Source of the DNA: a virus
Strand: one strand, 5' to 3'
Virus record (IMG/VR): IMGVR_UViG_3300031673_000294
Coordinates: 1 to 32,906 of that record
Length of the DNA: 32,906 nucleotides
Below the pieces are notes generated by a model. It saw only the letters and a program-made list of their open reading frames with translations, was not told where the DNA came from and ran no database searches. The position numbers were made by a program, and so were the translations under genes. Below, one piece after another: positions 1 through 5,671 of the stretch (positions are counted from its first letter, which is position 1; each line of letters begins with the position of its first letter).

Positions 1-209
1 CTGAGGGAAACTGTATCGCGTTTGCATCCCAGGAAGGACCCTTTTTTTATTTTACGTTTTGATTTCAATATTTCTGTTATTCGCTGCACTTTGGACACTT
101 TCTATGTTATTTCAATAGGTTATATAATAATTTCAGGTGTTGCATATATATAAGTTGTTGATATTATTCGATTTGGTTGTTTTATTAACCCTAAAAAAGG
201 CCGAAAACC

Positions 210-290
210 TGCAAAAGTATGCAATGGACTGCAATGAAAATTGCATAGTCTGCAACTAAGTGCCAATTGATTGCATAGTATAGGCTGCAA
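210..290. repeat. Helically phased TGCAA / TTGCA array (iteron-like)
   Basis: In the 414 bp without a convincing gene at the left end, the motif TGCAA or its complement TTGCA recurs about every 10 bp: TGCAA at 210, 220, 230, 251 and 286, TTGCA at 241 and 271, and a degenerate TGCCAA at 261. Another pair lies at 357 and 365. The spacing is close to one helical turn, so all copies would face the same side of the DNA. That is seen directly. Iterons at replication origins, partition sites and integrase arm sites can look like this, and the position next to replication and recombinase genes fits an origin or protein-loading site. Function is inferred. I see nothing else in 1-209 or 300-414. Confidence 0.55.
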
Positions 291-414
291 TTCGTTGTAT
301 GATAATGGTTCTATTTTTAAAGCTTTTCCTTTTGATATCAACATATTATATTGACCTGCAATCATTGCAGTTTTGCTGTTGAAAAGTGTATTGATAATGC
401 CTTTTTACTTGACA

Positions 415-591
415 CTATTGAATGGACTTAGCTTTTAACACTGGTATTTGTGGAATGACTATTTTTTTATAAGGTTTATATTTCTGCATGATCCAATATA
501 TGATACGGGTTCTTATTGCTGGATCATATTTATTGAGGATTGTGCAGATATCTTTCATGTCATCAATCTCTGTATCCATTGCTTCGCTCAT
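415..591 (-). CDS. Small early protein, 58 aa, unknown
   Basis: A 58-residue frame begins MSEAMDTEIDDMKDICTILN and has an excellent ribosome site (AGGAGG at 597-602, about 5 nt before the ATG). The N-terminal third is acidic and the C-terminal half basic, with the stretch YWIMQKYKPYKKIVIP. No family is recognised. It is the last gene visible in the leftward early operon, 12 nt after the 75-aa gene. The strong ribosome site and co-direction make it credible despite its size. Confidence 0.6.
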   Translation of the reverse strand: MSEAMDTEIDDMKDICTILNKYDPAIRTRIIYWIMQKYKPYKKIVIPQIPVLKAKSIQ

Positions 592-603
592 AGTTTCCTC
601 CTT

Positions 604-831
604 TCAAGCCACTTGTCTTATGTATTTCAGGGTTAGTTTTCCGCTGGGCCTTATTGCGATGACTTTATACAAACCGCCTTCTATGTTTATTCTCATTCCG
701 TTTTTGATCCTGAATTCCTTTGGTTCTGGAACTTTAGAGGCGGGAGGATTAGGCCATGGTCGGGGCCTTTCCACTTTCTCTATTAGCGGCACGGCACCTT
801 TACCTGGAACAGTTTTACTATGCTCTGGCAT
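604..831 (-). CDS. Small early protein, 75 aa, unknown
   Basis: The 75-residue product is basic with a proline-rich N-terminal half (RPRPWPNPPASKVPEPK) followed by a probable small beta fold (FRIKNGMRINIEGGLYKVIAIRPSGKLTLKYI). That second part resembles generic SH3-like or phage modulator folds but matches nothing I can name. The start lies 6 nt beyond the stop of the upstream recombinase gene, and a GGAGG within the end of that gene can serve it, so the two are probably co-translated. Function unknown. Confidence 0.6.
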   Translation of the reverse strand: MPEHSKTVPGKGAVPLIEKVERPRPWPNPPASKVPEPKEFRIKNGMRINIEGGLYKVIAIRPSGKLTLKYIRQVA

Positions 832-837
832 TCTTTC

Positions 838-1767
838 TTAATTCCTCCACCTTCTAAATCTATCGCCCGCCTGTTTTATGCGGGCGATCCAGGTTGAATT
901 GGCTGCGTTTTCCTGTAGTATGGCCGCTGCCTGGACATATTTCTCGGTTGTTGCGACTGTCTCATGGCCAAGCCGGATCTGGACCTCCTTGATCGACACA
1001 CCATCCTCAATCAGTTTGACCGCCGTGGTATGTCGCCATAGGTGCGGATTAACATGTTCAATCCTTAGTTTTGTCCCATAACGGGCCAGGAGTTTATAAA
1101 GACCGTTCGGGGTTATTCGTTTAAAATGTTTCCCAATGATCGCGGGGAATGCAATCTGTGAGCCCTGGCCATTTCTCTTTTCCATATACCGGCCCCATGC
1201 CCATTTTGTCGGGCCTTTTTGTTCAACAGTGACCCGGCGTTCTTTCCTGCCCTTCCCTTTCACGTTTATAAACATCCTTCGGCTTGCGCCCCATCCATCC
1301 TCGAAGATATCCTCAATATCCAAGTTACATAATTCCTCGGCCCTGAGCCCATGAAGCAGAAACAGCATAATCACATAATCCCTGCAACCACGTACGGTCT
1401 TAAGGTCCGGCGCCCTAAGCATTGCCGAAAGATCATCTTCCGGGATGATCTTTGGAATCCGCTTCTCCCTTTTGACCGGCATTAAATACTTAAGTGGGTT
1501 TTCATTAAGCTGTAATCCGCCATGACCGCTAATGGCCAGAAAGTTATAAAAATTCTTGAGCGTAAAAAACACGCCCTCCATTGTCGTCCGGCTGTTCCCA
1601 TTGGAATAAAGATCCAGCAGGTATGTCTGGATATGCTCCTGTTTAATACCTGCCGGATCTGGAAAATGTTTTAGGTATCTTTCAACCCGCATACCATAAC
1701 ACCGGATTGTCTTATCTGAATATTGCTTGGCCAAAAGCCAGTTTTTATATTGCGTTAATATTTCCAA
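838..1767 (-). CDS. Tyrosine recombinase, XerC/D-like (second recombinase)
   Basis: A 309-residue site-specific recombinase. Residues 1-100 form a SAM-like core-binding domain (starts MEILTQYKNWLLAKQYSDKT). The catalytic domain carries every expected residue: R142 in HGLRAEEL, K172 in KGKGRKERR, H242 and R245 in HLWRH, H268 in LGH, and nucleophile Y277 in TEKYVQ. It overlaps the end of the replisome-organizer gene by 23 bp, so it belongs to the early replication operon. It is clearly different from the attP-linked integrase at 7543-8589. Possible roles are multimer resolution, a second recombination site or excision. I see no IntI-type insertion before the HxxR box, so it is unlikely to be an integron integrase. 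Family call firm, role inferred. Confidence 0.9.
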   Translation of the reverse strand: MEILTQYKNWLLAKQYSDKTIRCYGMRVERYLKHFPDPAGIKQEHIQTYLLDLYSNGNSRTTMEGVFFTLKNFYNFLAISGHGGLQLNENPLKYLMPVKREKRIPKIIPEDDLSAMLRAPDLKTVRGCRDYVIMLFLLHGLRAEELCNLDIEDIFEDGWGASRRMFINVKGKGRKERRVTVEQKGPTKWAWGRYMEKRNGQGSQIAFPAIIGKHFKRITPNGLYKLLARYGTKLRIEHVNPHLWRHTTAVKLIEDGVSIKEVQIRLGHETVATTEKYVQAAAILQENAANSTWIARIKQAGDRFRRWRN

Positions 1768-2635
1768 TGTCCTCTACCAACTTACCTAATTTCTTAAATT
1801 GGTCTGTTCTCTCCCATGCAACCCATTCTGCTTTCAGGTTTTCATGGGCCTGTTCGCTATCCCTGGCATACGACTTTGCGCCTTCTTGTTTCATGACTTT
1901 TTCAGCGTACGCCCAGGGGTTCTTGATCTTATGCCAATTAGCAAGCATCGACTCAAGGGTTTTGAGAATAGCCTGCGGGTGTCCCTTGTTATTGACCTGG
2001 CGCTGGATGAATTTATAAGGCTCAAATCTTGTTTTACCATTAGACCCTTTCCTGACTCTTTTGGTGATATTATCGCATAAGGCCAGGATAGGCTGTAATT
2101 GGTTATCTTCCAATTTCTCAGAAAAGTGTTTTGACTTTGGAGGGGCAGCCGGTGACGGCTGCTTATCTACGTTAGTAGATAAGCTATTAAGGGAATCAGG
2201 AATCATAATATCAGGAATCATAATATCAGACGGATTAGAACGTTCCTTGGTTATACTTTGTTCACTCCTTGGTGTGTCATTAGTAACACCTTGGTTATAA
2301 GTTATTTGACCTTTAGTTGGAGCCGGTATGTCCGAAGCCTTCTCATTAGGGTGTGGGCGCTGGTGTTTTAAGAAGTTCACGACCTGAATATATTTATTAT
2401 TATCAATAACATAACGTAATACAAAACCGTTTTGCTGGAGGTTATTTAAAAAACTATCAACATCACAGTCGTCATAAGGTAGAATTTCTGCCTTTATCCT
2501 TTTTGGTCGATCTTTAAGGCGTCCTTTACGGTCTGCGAGGCACCAAAGGCCCTCATACAAGATGCGACCCAATGGATTTATTTCAGCAAGCGTATCATTC
2601 TTAAAAAAACCTGGTTTAATATTCCGGCTTCTCAT
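1745..2635 (-). CDS. Phage replisome organizer / replication initiation protein
   Basis: A 296-residue protein whose first 95 residues (RNIKPGFFKNDTLAEINPLG, then YEGLWCLADRKGRLKDRPKR, then a PYDDCDVD segment) are the conserved winged-helix-type domain of phage replication proteins annotated as replisome organizers. Such proteins bind an origin and recruit the host helicase. A low-complexity linker follows (about 100-165) containing a tandem DIMIP duplication, encoded by a direct DNA repeat near 2195-2230. A C-terminal helical domain (about 170-270) resembles helicase-loading DnaT/DnaD-like regions. The start has AAGGAG 5 nt upstream. It overlaps the recombinase gene and is the only replication gene visible here. 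Confidence 0.8.
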   Translation of the reverse strand: MRSRNIKPGFFKNDTLAEINPLGRILYEGLWCLADRKGRLKDRPKRIKAEILPYDDCDVDSFLNNLQQNGFVLRYVIDNNKYIQVVNFLKHQRPHPNEKASDIPAPTKGQITYNQGVTNDTPRSEQSITKERSNPSDIMIPDIMIPDSLNSLSTNVDKQPSPAAPPKSKHFSEKLEDNQLQPILALCDNITKRVRKGSNGKTRFEPYKFIQRQVNNKGHPQAILKTLESMLANWHKIKNPWAYAEKVMKQEGAKSYARDSEQAHENLKAEWVAWERTDQFKKLGKLVEDIGNINAI

Positions 2636-2685
2636 ATTGGCTCCTTAATTCTTTGGTTAATTTATTTATTATATATTGGTCGGTA

Positions 2686-2877
2686 TCATTTCTTTGGTTC
2701 GTAATTAGTGATGTTCCTAACAGGACCGTCCCACCCCACATAATTACCGATAACTTTTCGTATCAGTGATGAAATATTTTCATCTTCTTCGGTTGCTACA
2801 ACCCTTATTCTATCTAAAAACTCTTTTGGAAAATCTATTTTGTGCGATTTTAGGTGTGGATTTTTAGGGCTTGGCAT
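2686..2877 (-). CDS. Ribbon-helix-helix DNA-binding protein (Arc/CopG-like)
   Basis: From the ATG at 2877 the product has 63 residues: a basic N-terminal arm (MPSPKNPHLKSH), a strand KIDFPKEFLD, then two helices ending SSLIRKVIGNYV. This is the ribbon-helix-helix pattern of small dimeric repressors. The start at 2877 is preferred over the longer frame beginning at 2919 because GAGAGGAA lies 8 nt upstream and the RHH strand then sits near the N-terminus as usual. No toxin partner is visible beside it, so it is more likely a phage transcription regulator than an antitoxin. Confidence 0.7.
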   Translation of the reverse strand: MPSPKNPHLKSHKIDFPKEFLDRIRVVATEEDENISSLIRKVIGNYVGWDGPVRNITNYEPKK

Positions 2878-2905
2878 AACTACAATTCCTCTCTTTATAT
2901 GTTGC

Positions 2906-3055
2906 TTAATAAAAATCAATAATAATAGGTTTTCTTTTCAGGCTTTTAATCCATCTTTTAAGGGCCTCTAAAGTAAGGTGTTCAAGATTAGGCGGTTTAA
3001 CCTTAATCCTGATATGAATACCTTTTATTATCTCTTCTGCTTCTTCTCGAGTCAT
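2906..3055 (-). CDS. Small early protein, 49 aa, unknown
   Basis: A 49-residue frame beginning MTREEAEEIIKGIHIRIKVK and ending in a basic segment (LKRWIKSLKRKPIIIDFY). Its ATG overlaps the TGA of the upstream frame in an ATGA junction, and AAAGGGGA lies a few nt upstream, both typical of translationally coupled phage genes. No family recognised. It leads into the ribbon-helix-helix gene. Confidence 0.5.
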   Translation of the reverse strand: MTREEAEEIIKGIHIRIKVKPPNLEHLTLEALKRWIKSLKRKPIIIDFY

Positions 3056-3225
3056 GATGTTCCCCTTTCAGAGATAAGCCTTTCAAGATGATCAAAAAGC
3101 TCATCTCCGATAGCCTCCCTCAAGGTTCTTTCCTGTTCTTACGGACCCCACTCTTCCCAGGGCGGGAGTTTCCTTTGGTACATATCCTGATAATCCCCTA
3201 TTTCATCCGGCTTTTTGTTCGGCAT
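3052..3225 (-). pseudogene. Small early gene split by an in-frame ochre stop
   Basis: From ATG 3225 the frame encodes MPNKKPDEIGDYQDMYQRKL, then PPWEEWGP, then TAA at 3139-3141. The same frame then stays open for 28 more codons (EQERTLREAIGDELFDHLER, then LISERGTS) up to a TGA that overlaps the next gene's start as ATGA. Both halves look protein-like and continuous, and the downstream overlap is preserved, suggesting one gene of about 57 codons interrupted once. Alternatives are a separate short gene using the TTG after AGGAAAG, stop readthrough, or a sequencing or assembly error. Confidence 0.5.
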
Positions 3226-3427
3226 TTTGTGGACCTGGAAAACGTAAGATTTGATCTTTATGAACAACCCTGTTGATCGGCTTTATAGTCCAGGACTTAT
3301 CCTGAGATTGCACTACCTTACGGACCGGAATCTCAAACTTACCTCTTTTATTACCAGTCCGGATCTCACGGAATGTCTCAAAAGGCCGATACTTACCATT
3401 GATATTTACAAACCCGCACTGTGTCAT
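3203..3427 (-). CDS. Hypothetical early protein, 74 aa
   Basis: A 74-residue basic protein (begins MTQCGFVNINGKYRPFETFR), predicted mostly beta, rich in K/R with KFEIPVRKVVQS and WTIKPINRVV strands. No family recognised. The start has GGGGGAAAA shortly upstream, within the end of the preceding gene, and the gene ends 23 bp inside the following split frame, as expected for a compact phage operon. The opposite-strand frame here has no ribosome site and is taken as a shadow. Confidence 0.55.
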   Translation of the reverse strand: MTQCGFVNINGKYRPFETFREIRTGNKRGKFEIPVRKVVQSQDKSWTIKPINRVVHKDQILRFPGPQNAEQKAG

Positions 3428-3430
3428 AGT

Positions 3431-3670
3431 TCATTTTCCCCCTTTAGCCACCTTAATCCCTTTGATTATTAGTTCATCTTTATTCACGGCCAAATATGGA
3501 TATTTACCCTGTACCAAAATAAGCGGCCTTTCTTTGGTCTGCATGTGTGCAACAATCTGTTGCAGAGACCTAATCTCCTGGGCCTGCCTATAATCAAAAA
3601 GGCAAAACCATGTCAGGAGCACAATAATTGCCAGGCCCATGAAGTATATTACGGTGTCTTTGTTCATCAT
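3431..3670 (-). CDS. Single-pass membrane protein, 79 aa
   Basis: A 79-residue protein with one clear N-terminal transmembrane helix (VIYFMGLAIIVLLTWFCLF, about residues 7-25), then a helical segment (QAQEIRSLQQIVAHMQ) and a short C-terminal beta region. The topology resembles small phage inner-membrane proteins with a cytoplasmic or periplasmic coiled segment, but I do not recognise the family. The ribosome site is weak. It ends 3 nt before the next start. Role unknown. Confidence 0.6.
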   Translation of the reverse strand: MMNKDTVIYFMGLAIIVLLTWFCLFDYRQAQEIRSLQQIVAHMQTKERPLILVQGKYPYLAVNKDELIIKGIKVAKGGK

Positions 3671-3686
3671 AATCTTTAACTAACCC

Positions 3687-3713
3687 TTAGCGCCTTTGCG
3701 CCTTTGCGTGAGG
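3687..3713. repeat. Dispersed genomic repeat (CGCCTTTGCG type)
   Basis: The tract contains tandem CGCCTTTGCG units followed by TGAGG. Sequences of this type (GCGCAAAGGCGCAAAG on the other strand) are scattered between genes in many environmental bacterial genomes, so its presence here suggests acquisition from a host chromosome. It lies between the 78-aa and 79-aa genes. An 18-codon frame on the minus strand (3676-3732, starting in an ATGA overlap) runs through it but is not called as a gene. Confidence 0.5.
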
Positions 3714-3728
3714 CTGCCTTTTCTTTAT

Positions 3729-3965
3729 TCATCCCAACCCCGCCCTCTCAATAATCCAACTGGGGATTGCCGCTTCCATGACGGGTTCGCCGTTTTCTTG
3801 ATATTTATCCAACCTCAATAAATATTTTGGAACCCACAGATCCTTTTCCCCGTTATCGGTTTTCAATAATAGATATATCCCCTCTTTAGTCTCCCTAATT
3901 ATTTCTATAACCCTGAAAAAGTCCCTGGGTTCATATAGGTTGCATGGGGGTTTGCCTTTTTTCAT
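3729..3965 (-). CDS. Hypothetical early protein, 78 aa; start abuts an integron core site
   Basis: A 78-residue protein (begins MKKGKPPCNLYEPRDFFRVI) with alternating strands (IYLLLKTDNGEKDLWVPKYLL) and no recognised family. Its ATG lies only 8 nt after the GTTAGGC core site that closes the upstream attC, with only a poor ribosome site between. That spacing is typical of the first gene of an integron cassette, so this gene may once have been a cassette too. No attC follows it, however, so this is conjecture. Coding probability is moderate. Confidence 0.55.
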   Translation of the reverse strand: MKKGKPPCNLYEPRDFFRVIEIIRETKEGIYLLLKTDNGEKDLWVPKYLLRLDKYQENGEPVMEAAIPSWIIERAGLG

Positions 3966-3973
3966 TTTTTAGT

Positions 3974-4030
3974 GCCTAACGTAGAAGTCAGGCGCCAGCG
4001 TAGCTGGTCGGCTGCACTGACTGGTTAGCT
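3974..4030 (-). other. attC: Integron attC recombination site
   Basis: Read on the minus strand, the 57 bp divide exactly into R'' AGCTAAC, a 5-nt spacer CAGTC, L'' AGTGCAG, a 20-nt terminal region with a CCAGC-TAC-GCTGG hairpin, L' CTGACT, a 5-nt spacer TCTAC, and R' GTTAGGC. L'' and L' pair with a single unpaired G, the extra-helical base that guides integron integrases. R' fits the consensus GTTRRRY. Length, equal spacers and the unpaired base are all canonical. R'' is the complement of the cassette's own 5' core GTTAGCT rather than of R', as expected when the last six bases of R' belong to the neighbour. Confidence 0.88.
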
Positions 4031-4226
4031 GAATTCTAAAATATCATCAAAGTCAGGATGTAATAACGTGCCAGTTTCCCTACCTTTAAAAGCAATTATT
4101 TTTGGGAAAGGAAAGTCCTTAAAAAAACAGAAATTACTAAAAACAGGATCAAACCATTCATCTGTTAATTTAATTTGTCCACTATCCCATTCTTCAACTG
4201 TAATCATTTTATTTCCTTTCAGCTAA
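3980..4226 (-). mobile_element. Integron gene cassette, 247 bp
   Basis: Boundaries follow from the integron cut between G and TT of the core: the cassette starts TTAGCTGAAAGG at 4226 and ends ..TCTACG at 3980. Circularising it creates GTTAGCT, the perfect complement of its R'' box. It holds one frame of 60 codons, whose start lies 19 nt inside the left edge and whose stop lies in R'', the standard compact cassette design. It is co-directional with the phage early operon and so probably expressed from the phage promoter. No integron integrase or attI is visible. It was presumably inserted by a host or superintegron enzyme at a G|TT target. Confidence 0.85.
4025..4207 (-). CDS. Cassette-encoded protein, 60 aa, unknown
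   Basis: The only gene of the integron cassette. It begins MITVEEWDSGQIKLTDEWFD, is acidic and aromatic-rich (FSNFCFFKDFPFP), and ends DFDDILEFS. A clear ribosome site (GAAAGGAAA) precedes the ATG. The TAA stop lies inside the attC R'' box. I do not recognise a domain. There is no signal peptide or transmembrane helix. Most known environmental cassette genes are likewise of unknown function; many characterised ones act in defence, toxin-antitoxin or metabolic modulation, but nothing here supports one of these. Confidence 0.7.
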   Translation of the reverse strand: MITVEEWDSGQIKLTDEWFDPVFSNFCFFKDFPFPKIIAFKGRETGTLLHPDFDDILEFS

Positions 4227-4276
4227 CCATTAAATGTTATGAGTTTATTCAATGATATCAGCTAAGCGGGCGTCCT

Positions 4277-4414
4277 TTATAGCCCCTGAATCTCTTTATC
4301 AACCCCGGAAAACAAATCATAAATCACATATACAACGGCAATGAATGCTCCGGTAACAAGTACCGGTCCAAACCAAAACCAGTTCTTATTGATAAGCATA
4401 ATTACTGTTTCCAT
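4277..4414 (-). CDS. Small single-pass membrane protein, 45 aa
   Basis: A 45-residue frame beginning METVIMLINKNWFWFGPVLV with one hydrophobic helix (about residues 12-33, FWFGPVLVTGAFIAVVYVIY) and a charged tail (DLFSGVDKEIQGL). GGGAGA lies 5-8 nt upstream of the ATG. It overlaps the end of the upstream regulator gene by 29 bp. The size and topology fit small phage membrane peptides such as host-modifying or superinfection proteins; a specific role cannot be given. It is the last gene before the integron cassette. Confidence 0.6.
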   Translation of the reverse strand: METVIMLINKNWFWFGPVLVTGAFIAVVYVIYDLFSGVDKEIQGL

Positions 4415-4871
4415 AATCTTCTCCCTTTATGGTTTCCCAAATTCGCAATTTTAGGTCTTTTGGTATTCTGCTTTCAGGGCATACTCCCCTCTCAACATTC
4501 GACAGGTAGCTGGAGTTTGTCCCGACAAGGTGGGCAAATTTTATTTGAGTAATATTCTTCTGCTTTCTAAAAAATTTAATAGCGTTCATAAGGCGGGACT
4601 TATCTTGATATACTTCACGCTCACCATTGACAAACCGCCTGACCTTCTCAGGATTGAGGTTAAATAACTCACAAACCCATAAGAAGGACGCTGGTGTGTT
4701 TCTTTCGCTCTCAAACCATTCAAGGGCATTCTTGATGGTTATTTCATCGCTTCTGCTACACCTCGGTGTCCTCGTAGCATCCTGAACCGCCTGCCAAAGG
4801 ACCATGAGCCAGAGAAATCTATCAGGGCAATGGGGTTTATATCCTGTTATCTGTACCGGGAAGTGCTTCAT
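4386..4871 (-). CDS. XRE-family DNA-binding protein with an extra N-terminal domain
   Basis: A 161-residue protein. Residues 25-85 (RFLWLMVLWQAVQDATRTPR, then LEWFESERNTPASFLWVCEL, then FNLNPEKVRR) match a domain common in phage early proteins of unknown role. Residues 95-140 form a Cro/CI-type helix-turn-helix (FFRKQKNITQIKFAHLVGTN, then SSYLSNVERG). It starts 1 nt after the upstream stop, suggesting coupled translation. It probably regulates transcription in the lytic programme. The partner operators are not identified. Confidence 0.7.
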   Translation of the reverse strand: MKHFPVQITGYKPHCPDRFLWLMVLWQAVQDATRTPRCSRSDEITIKNALEWFESERNTPASFLWVCELFNLNPEKVRRFVNGEREVYQDKSRLMNAIKFFRKQKNITQIKFAHLVGTNSSYLSNVERGVCPESRIPKDLKLRIWETIKGEDYGNSNYAYQ

Positions 4872-4872
4872 T

Positions 4873-5076
4873 TTAAAAAATTGTCCTCTTACACAACCCC
4901 TCTTTTAATTTATGGCAATAATAACAAAGCTCGTCTTTAGTAGCTGCCTGATTGCATCGGCCTCGAAGCGTGCCGCCTTTGCATTGAGGTAAGCCAAGCT
5001 TTAAAAAAACAGGCTCATTTATCCATTTAGTAAGGCGCTTATTATTAAGGGTCCCGGTGAGTTTATTTTTTGTCAT
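4873..5076 (-). CDS. Small Cys-rich protein, possible zinc ribbon, 67 aa
   Basis: A 67-residue basic protein with cysteines at about 32, 41, 51, 54 and 62, including CYYC and CHKLKEGLC-like spacing, consistent with a small zinc-binding fold. It begins MTKNKLTGTLNNKRLTKWIN. The ATG overlaps the end of the tiny basic gene upstream by 14 bp, so the two are coupled. No named family. It may bind nucleic acid by analogy with other basic zinc-ribbon phage proteins, which is inference only. Confidence 0.6.
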   Translation of the reverse strand: MTKNKLTGTLNNKRLTKWINEPVFLKLGLPQCKGGTLRGRCNQAATKDELCYYCHKLKEGLCKRTIF

Positions 5077-5170
5077 TCTTCTTGACCTTTTTATCCGCCG
5101 TACGTCTGGAGGACGCCTCTTTAATCTTTTCCCGCCGTGTCTTTTTCCGCCGGCCCTTACGTCTGCCCAT
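5063..5170 (-). CDS. Extremely basic 35-aa protein
   Basis: The frame starts MGRRKGRRKKTRREKIKEAS and ends TADKKVKKNDKK; 19 of 35 residues are Lys or Arg. The ATG directly follows the TAG of the CII-like gene, and AAGGTGG lies about 8 nt upstream; the stop lies inside the next gene. The arrangement strongly suggests real translation. Such composition fits a nucleic-acid or acidic-protein binder, with residues 1-18 resembling an arginine-rich RNA-binding motif. Antiterminator-like action is a speculation without further support. Confidence 0.55.
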   Translation of the reverse strand: MGRRKGRRKKTRREKIKEASSRRTADKKVKKNDKK

Positions 5171-5638
5171 CTAATACTCCACCTTTTGATTTATAAACTG
5201 CTCAAGGTATGCCTGTAATTCAACACAGGCCTTTATCAGGTCCCTGTTTTCCTTCAGGCACTTCTTAGCCTCATTGGTTGTTACAACCCCATCCTCCATG
5301 GCAGCCGCTATCTCCTTAATGTTCTCACCAAACTCCTTGGCTATTTTGGAAACATAATGCATAACCGGCTGCATGTTCTTACGCTCTGCCCCTGGAAGCT
5401 CAAAGGCAACGCGATTAAAGAACTCCTCAATCGTGTCTAAGGGTCGTGTGTCGTGGGACTTCTTCAAGATCAGGATCGCATCAAGAAGGCCAAGCTTAAA
5501 GCCATGCTGTTGTGTGAGTTCGTTTCTTAGGGTTGATTCGCCCTTGCCAAGTTCAAAGGCCATGGCCTTGAGCGGGTAGGATTTTGCGGCAATGTCAATA
5601 AGGTCGATCAGGTCGTAAAGCTTTTCCAGCTTAGTCAT
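5171..5638 (-). CDS. Phage regulatory protein, CII family
   Basis: From ATG 5638 the product has 155 residues. The N-terminal half (SYPLKAMAFELGKGESTLRN, then ELTQQHGFKLGLLDAILILK) contains a helix-turn-helix of the phage CII / CP76-like family, regulators of the lysis-lysogeny choice. The second half (about 80-155) is helical and probably mediates oligomerisation. The ATG at 5638 is chosen over upstream in-frame starts because GGAGGAG lies just before it. It is the third annotated gene leftward from the switch, the position CII-type regulators take in lambdoid genomes. Confidence 0.75.
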   Translation of the reverse strand: MTKLEKLYDLIDLIDIAAKSYPLKAMAFELGKGESTLRNELTQQHGFKLGLLDAILILKKSHDTRPLDTIEEFFNRVAFELPGAERKNMQPVMHYVSKIAKEFGENIKEIAAAMEDGVVTTNEAKKCLKENRDLIKACVELQAYLEQFINQKVEY

Positions 5639-5671
5639 AAGCTCCTCCATGAGCAATAAAGTTTGAAACCA

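Noticed and set aside
120-365. 81-codon open frame on the minus strand
   Set aside because: No ribosome site, unusual composition, and it crosses the 10-bp-phased TGCAA array, whose period is not a multiple of three.
488-841. 117-codon frame on the plus strand
   Set aside because: Lies opposite two better-supported minus-strand genes (415-591 and 604-831) with strong ribosome sites; no family resemblance.
838-1767. Integron integrase (IntI) that could explain the cassette
   Set aside because: It has XerC/D-like motifs but no visible IntI-specific insertion ahead of the HxxR box; no attI seen nearby.
3676-3732. 18-codon frame starting in an ATGA overlap
   Set aside because: Composed mostly of the dispersed CGCAAAGGCG repeat; too short to support.
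4228-4290. A second attC just upstream of the cassette
   Set aside because: There are TTAGCTGA direct repeats and a short TAAC..GTTA dyad, but no L boxes or spacers of attC form.
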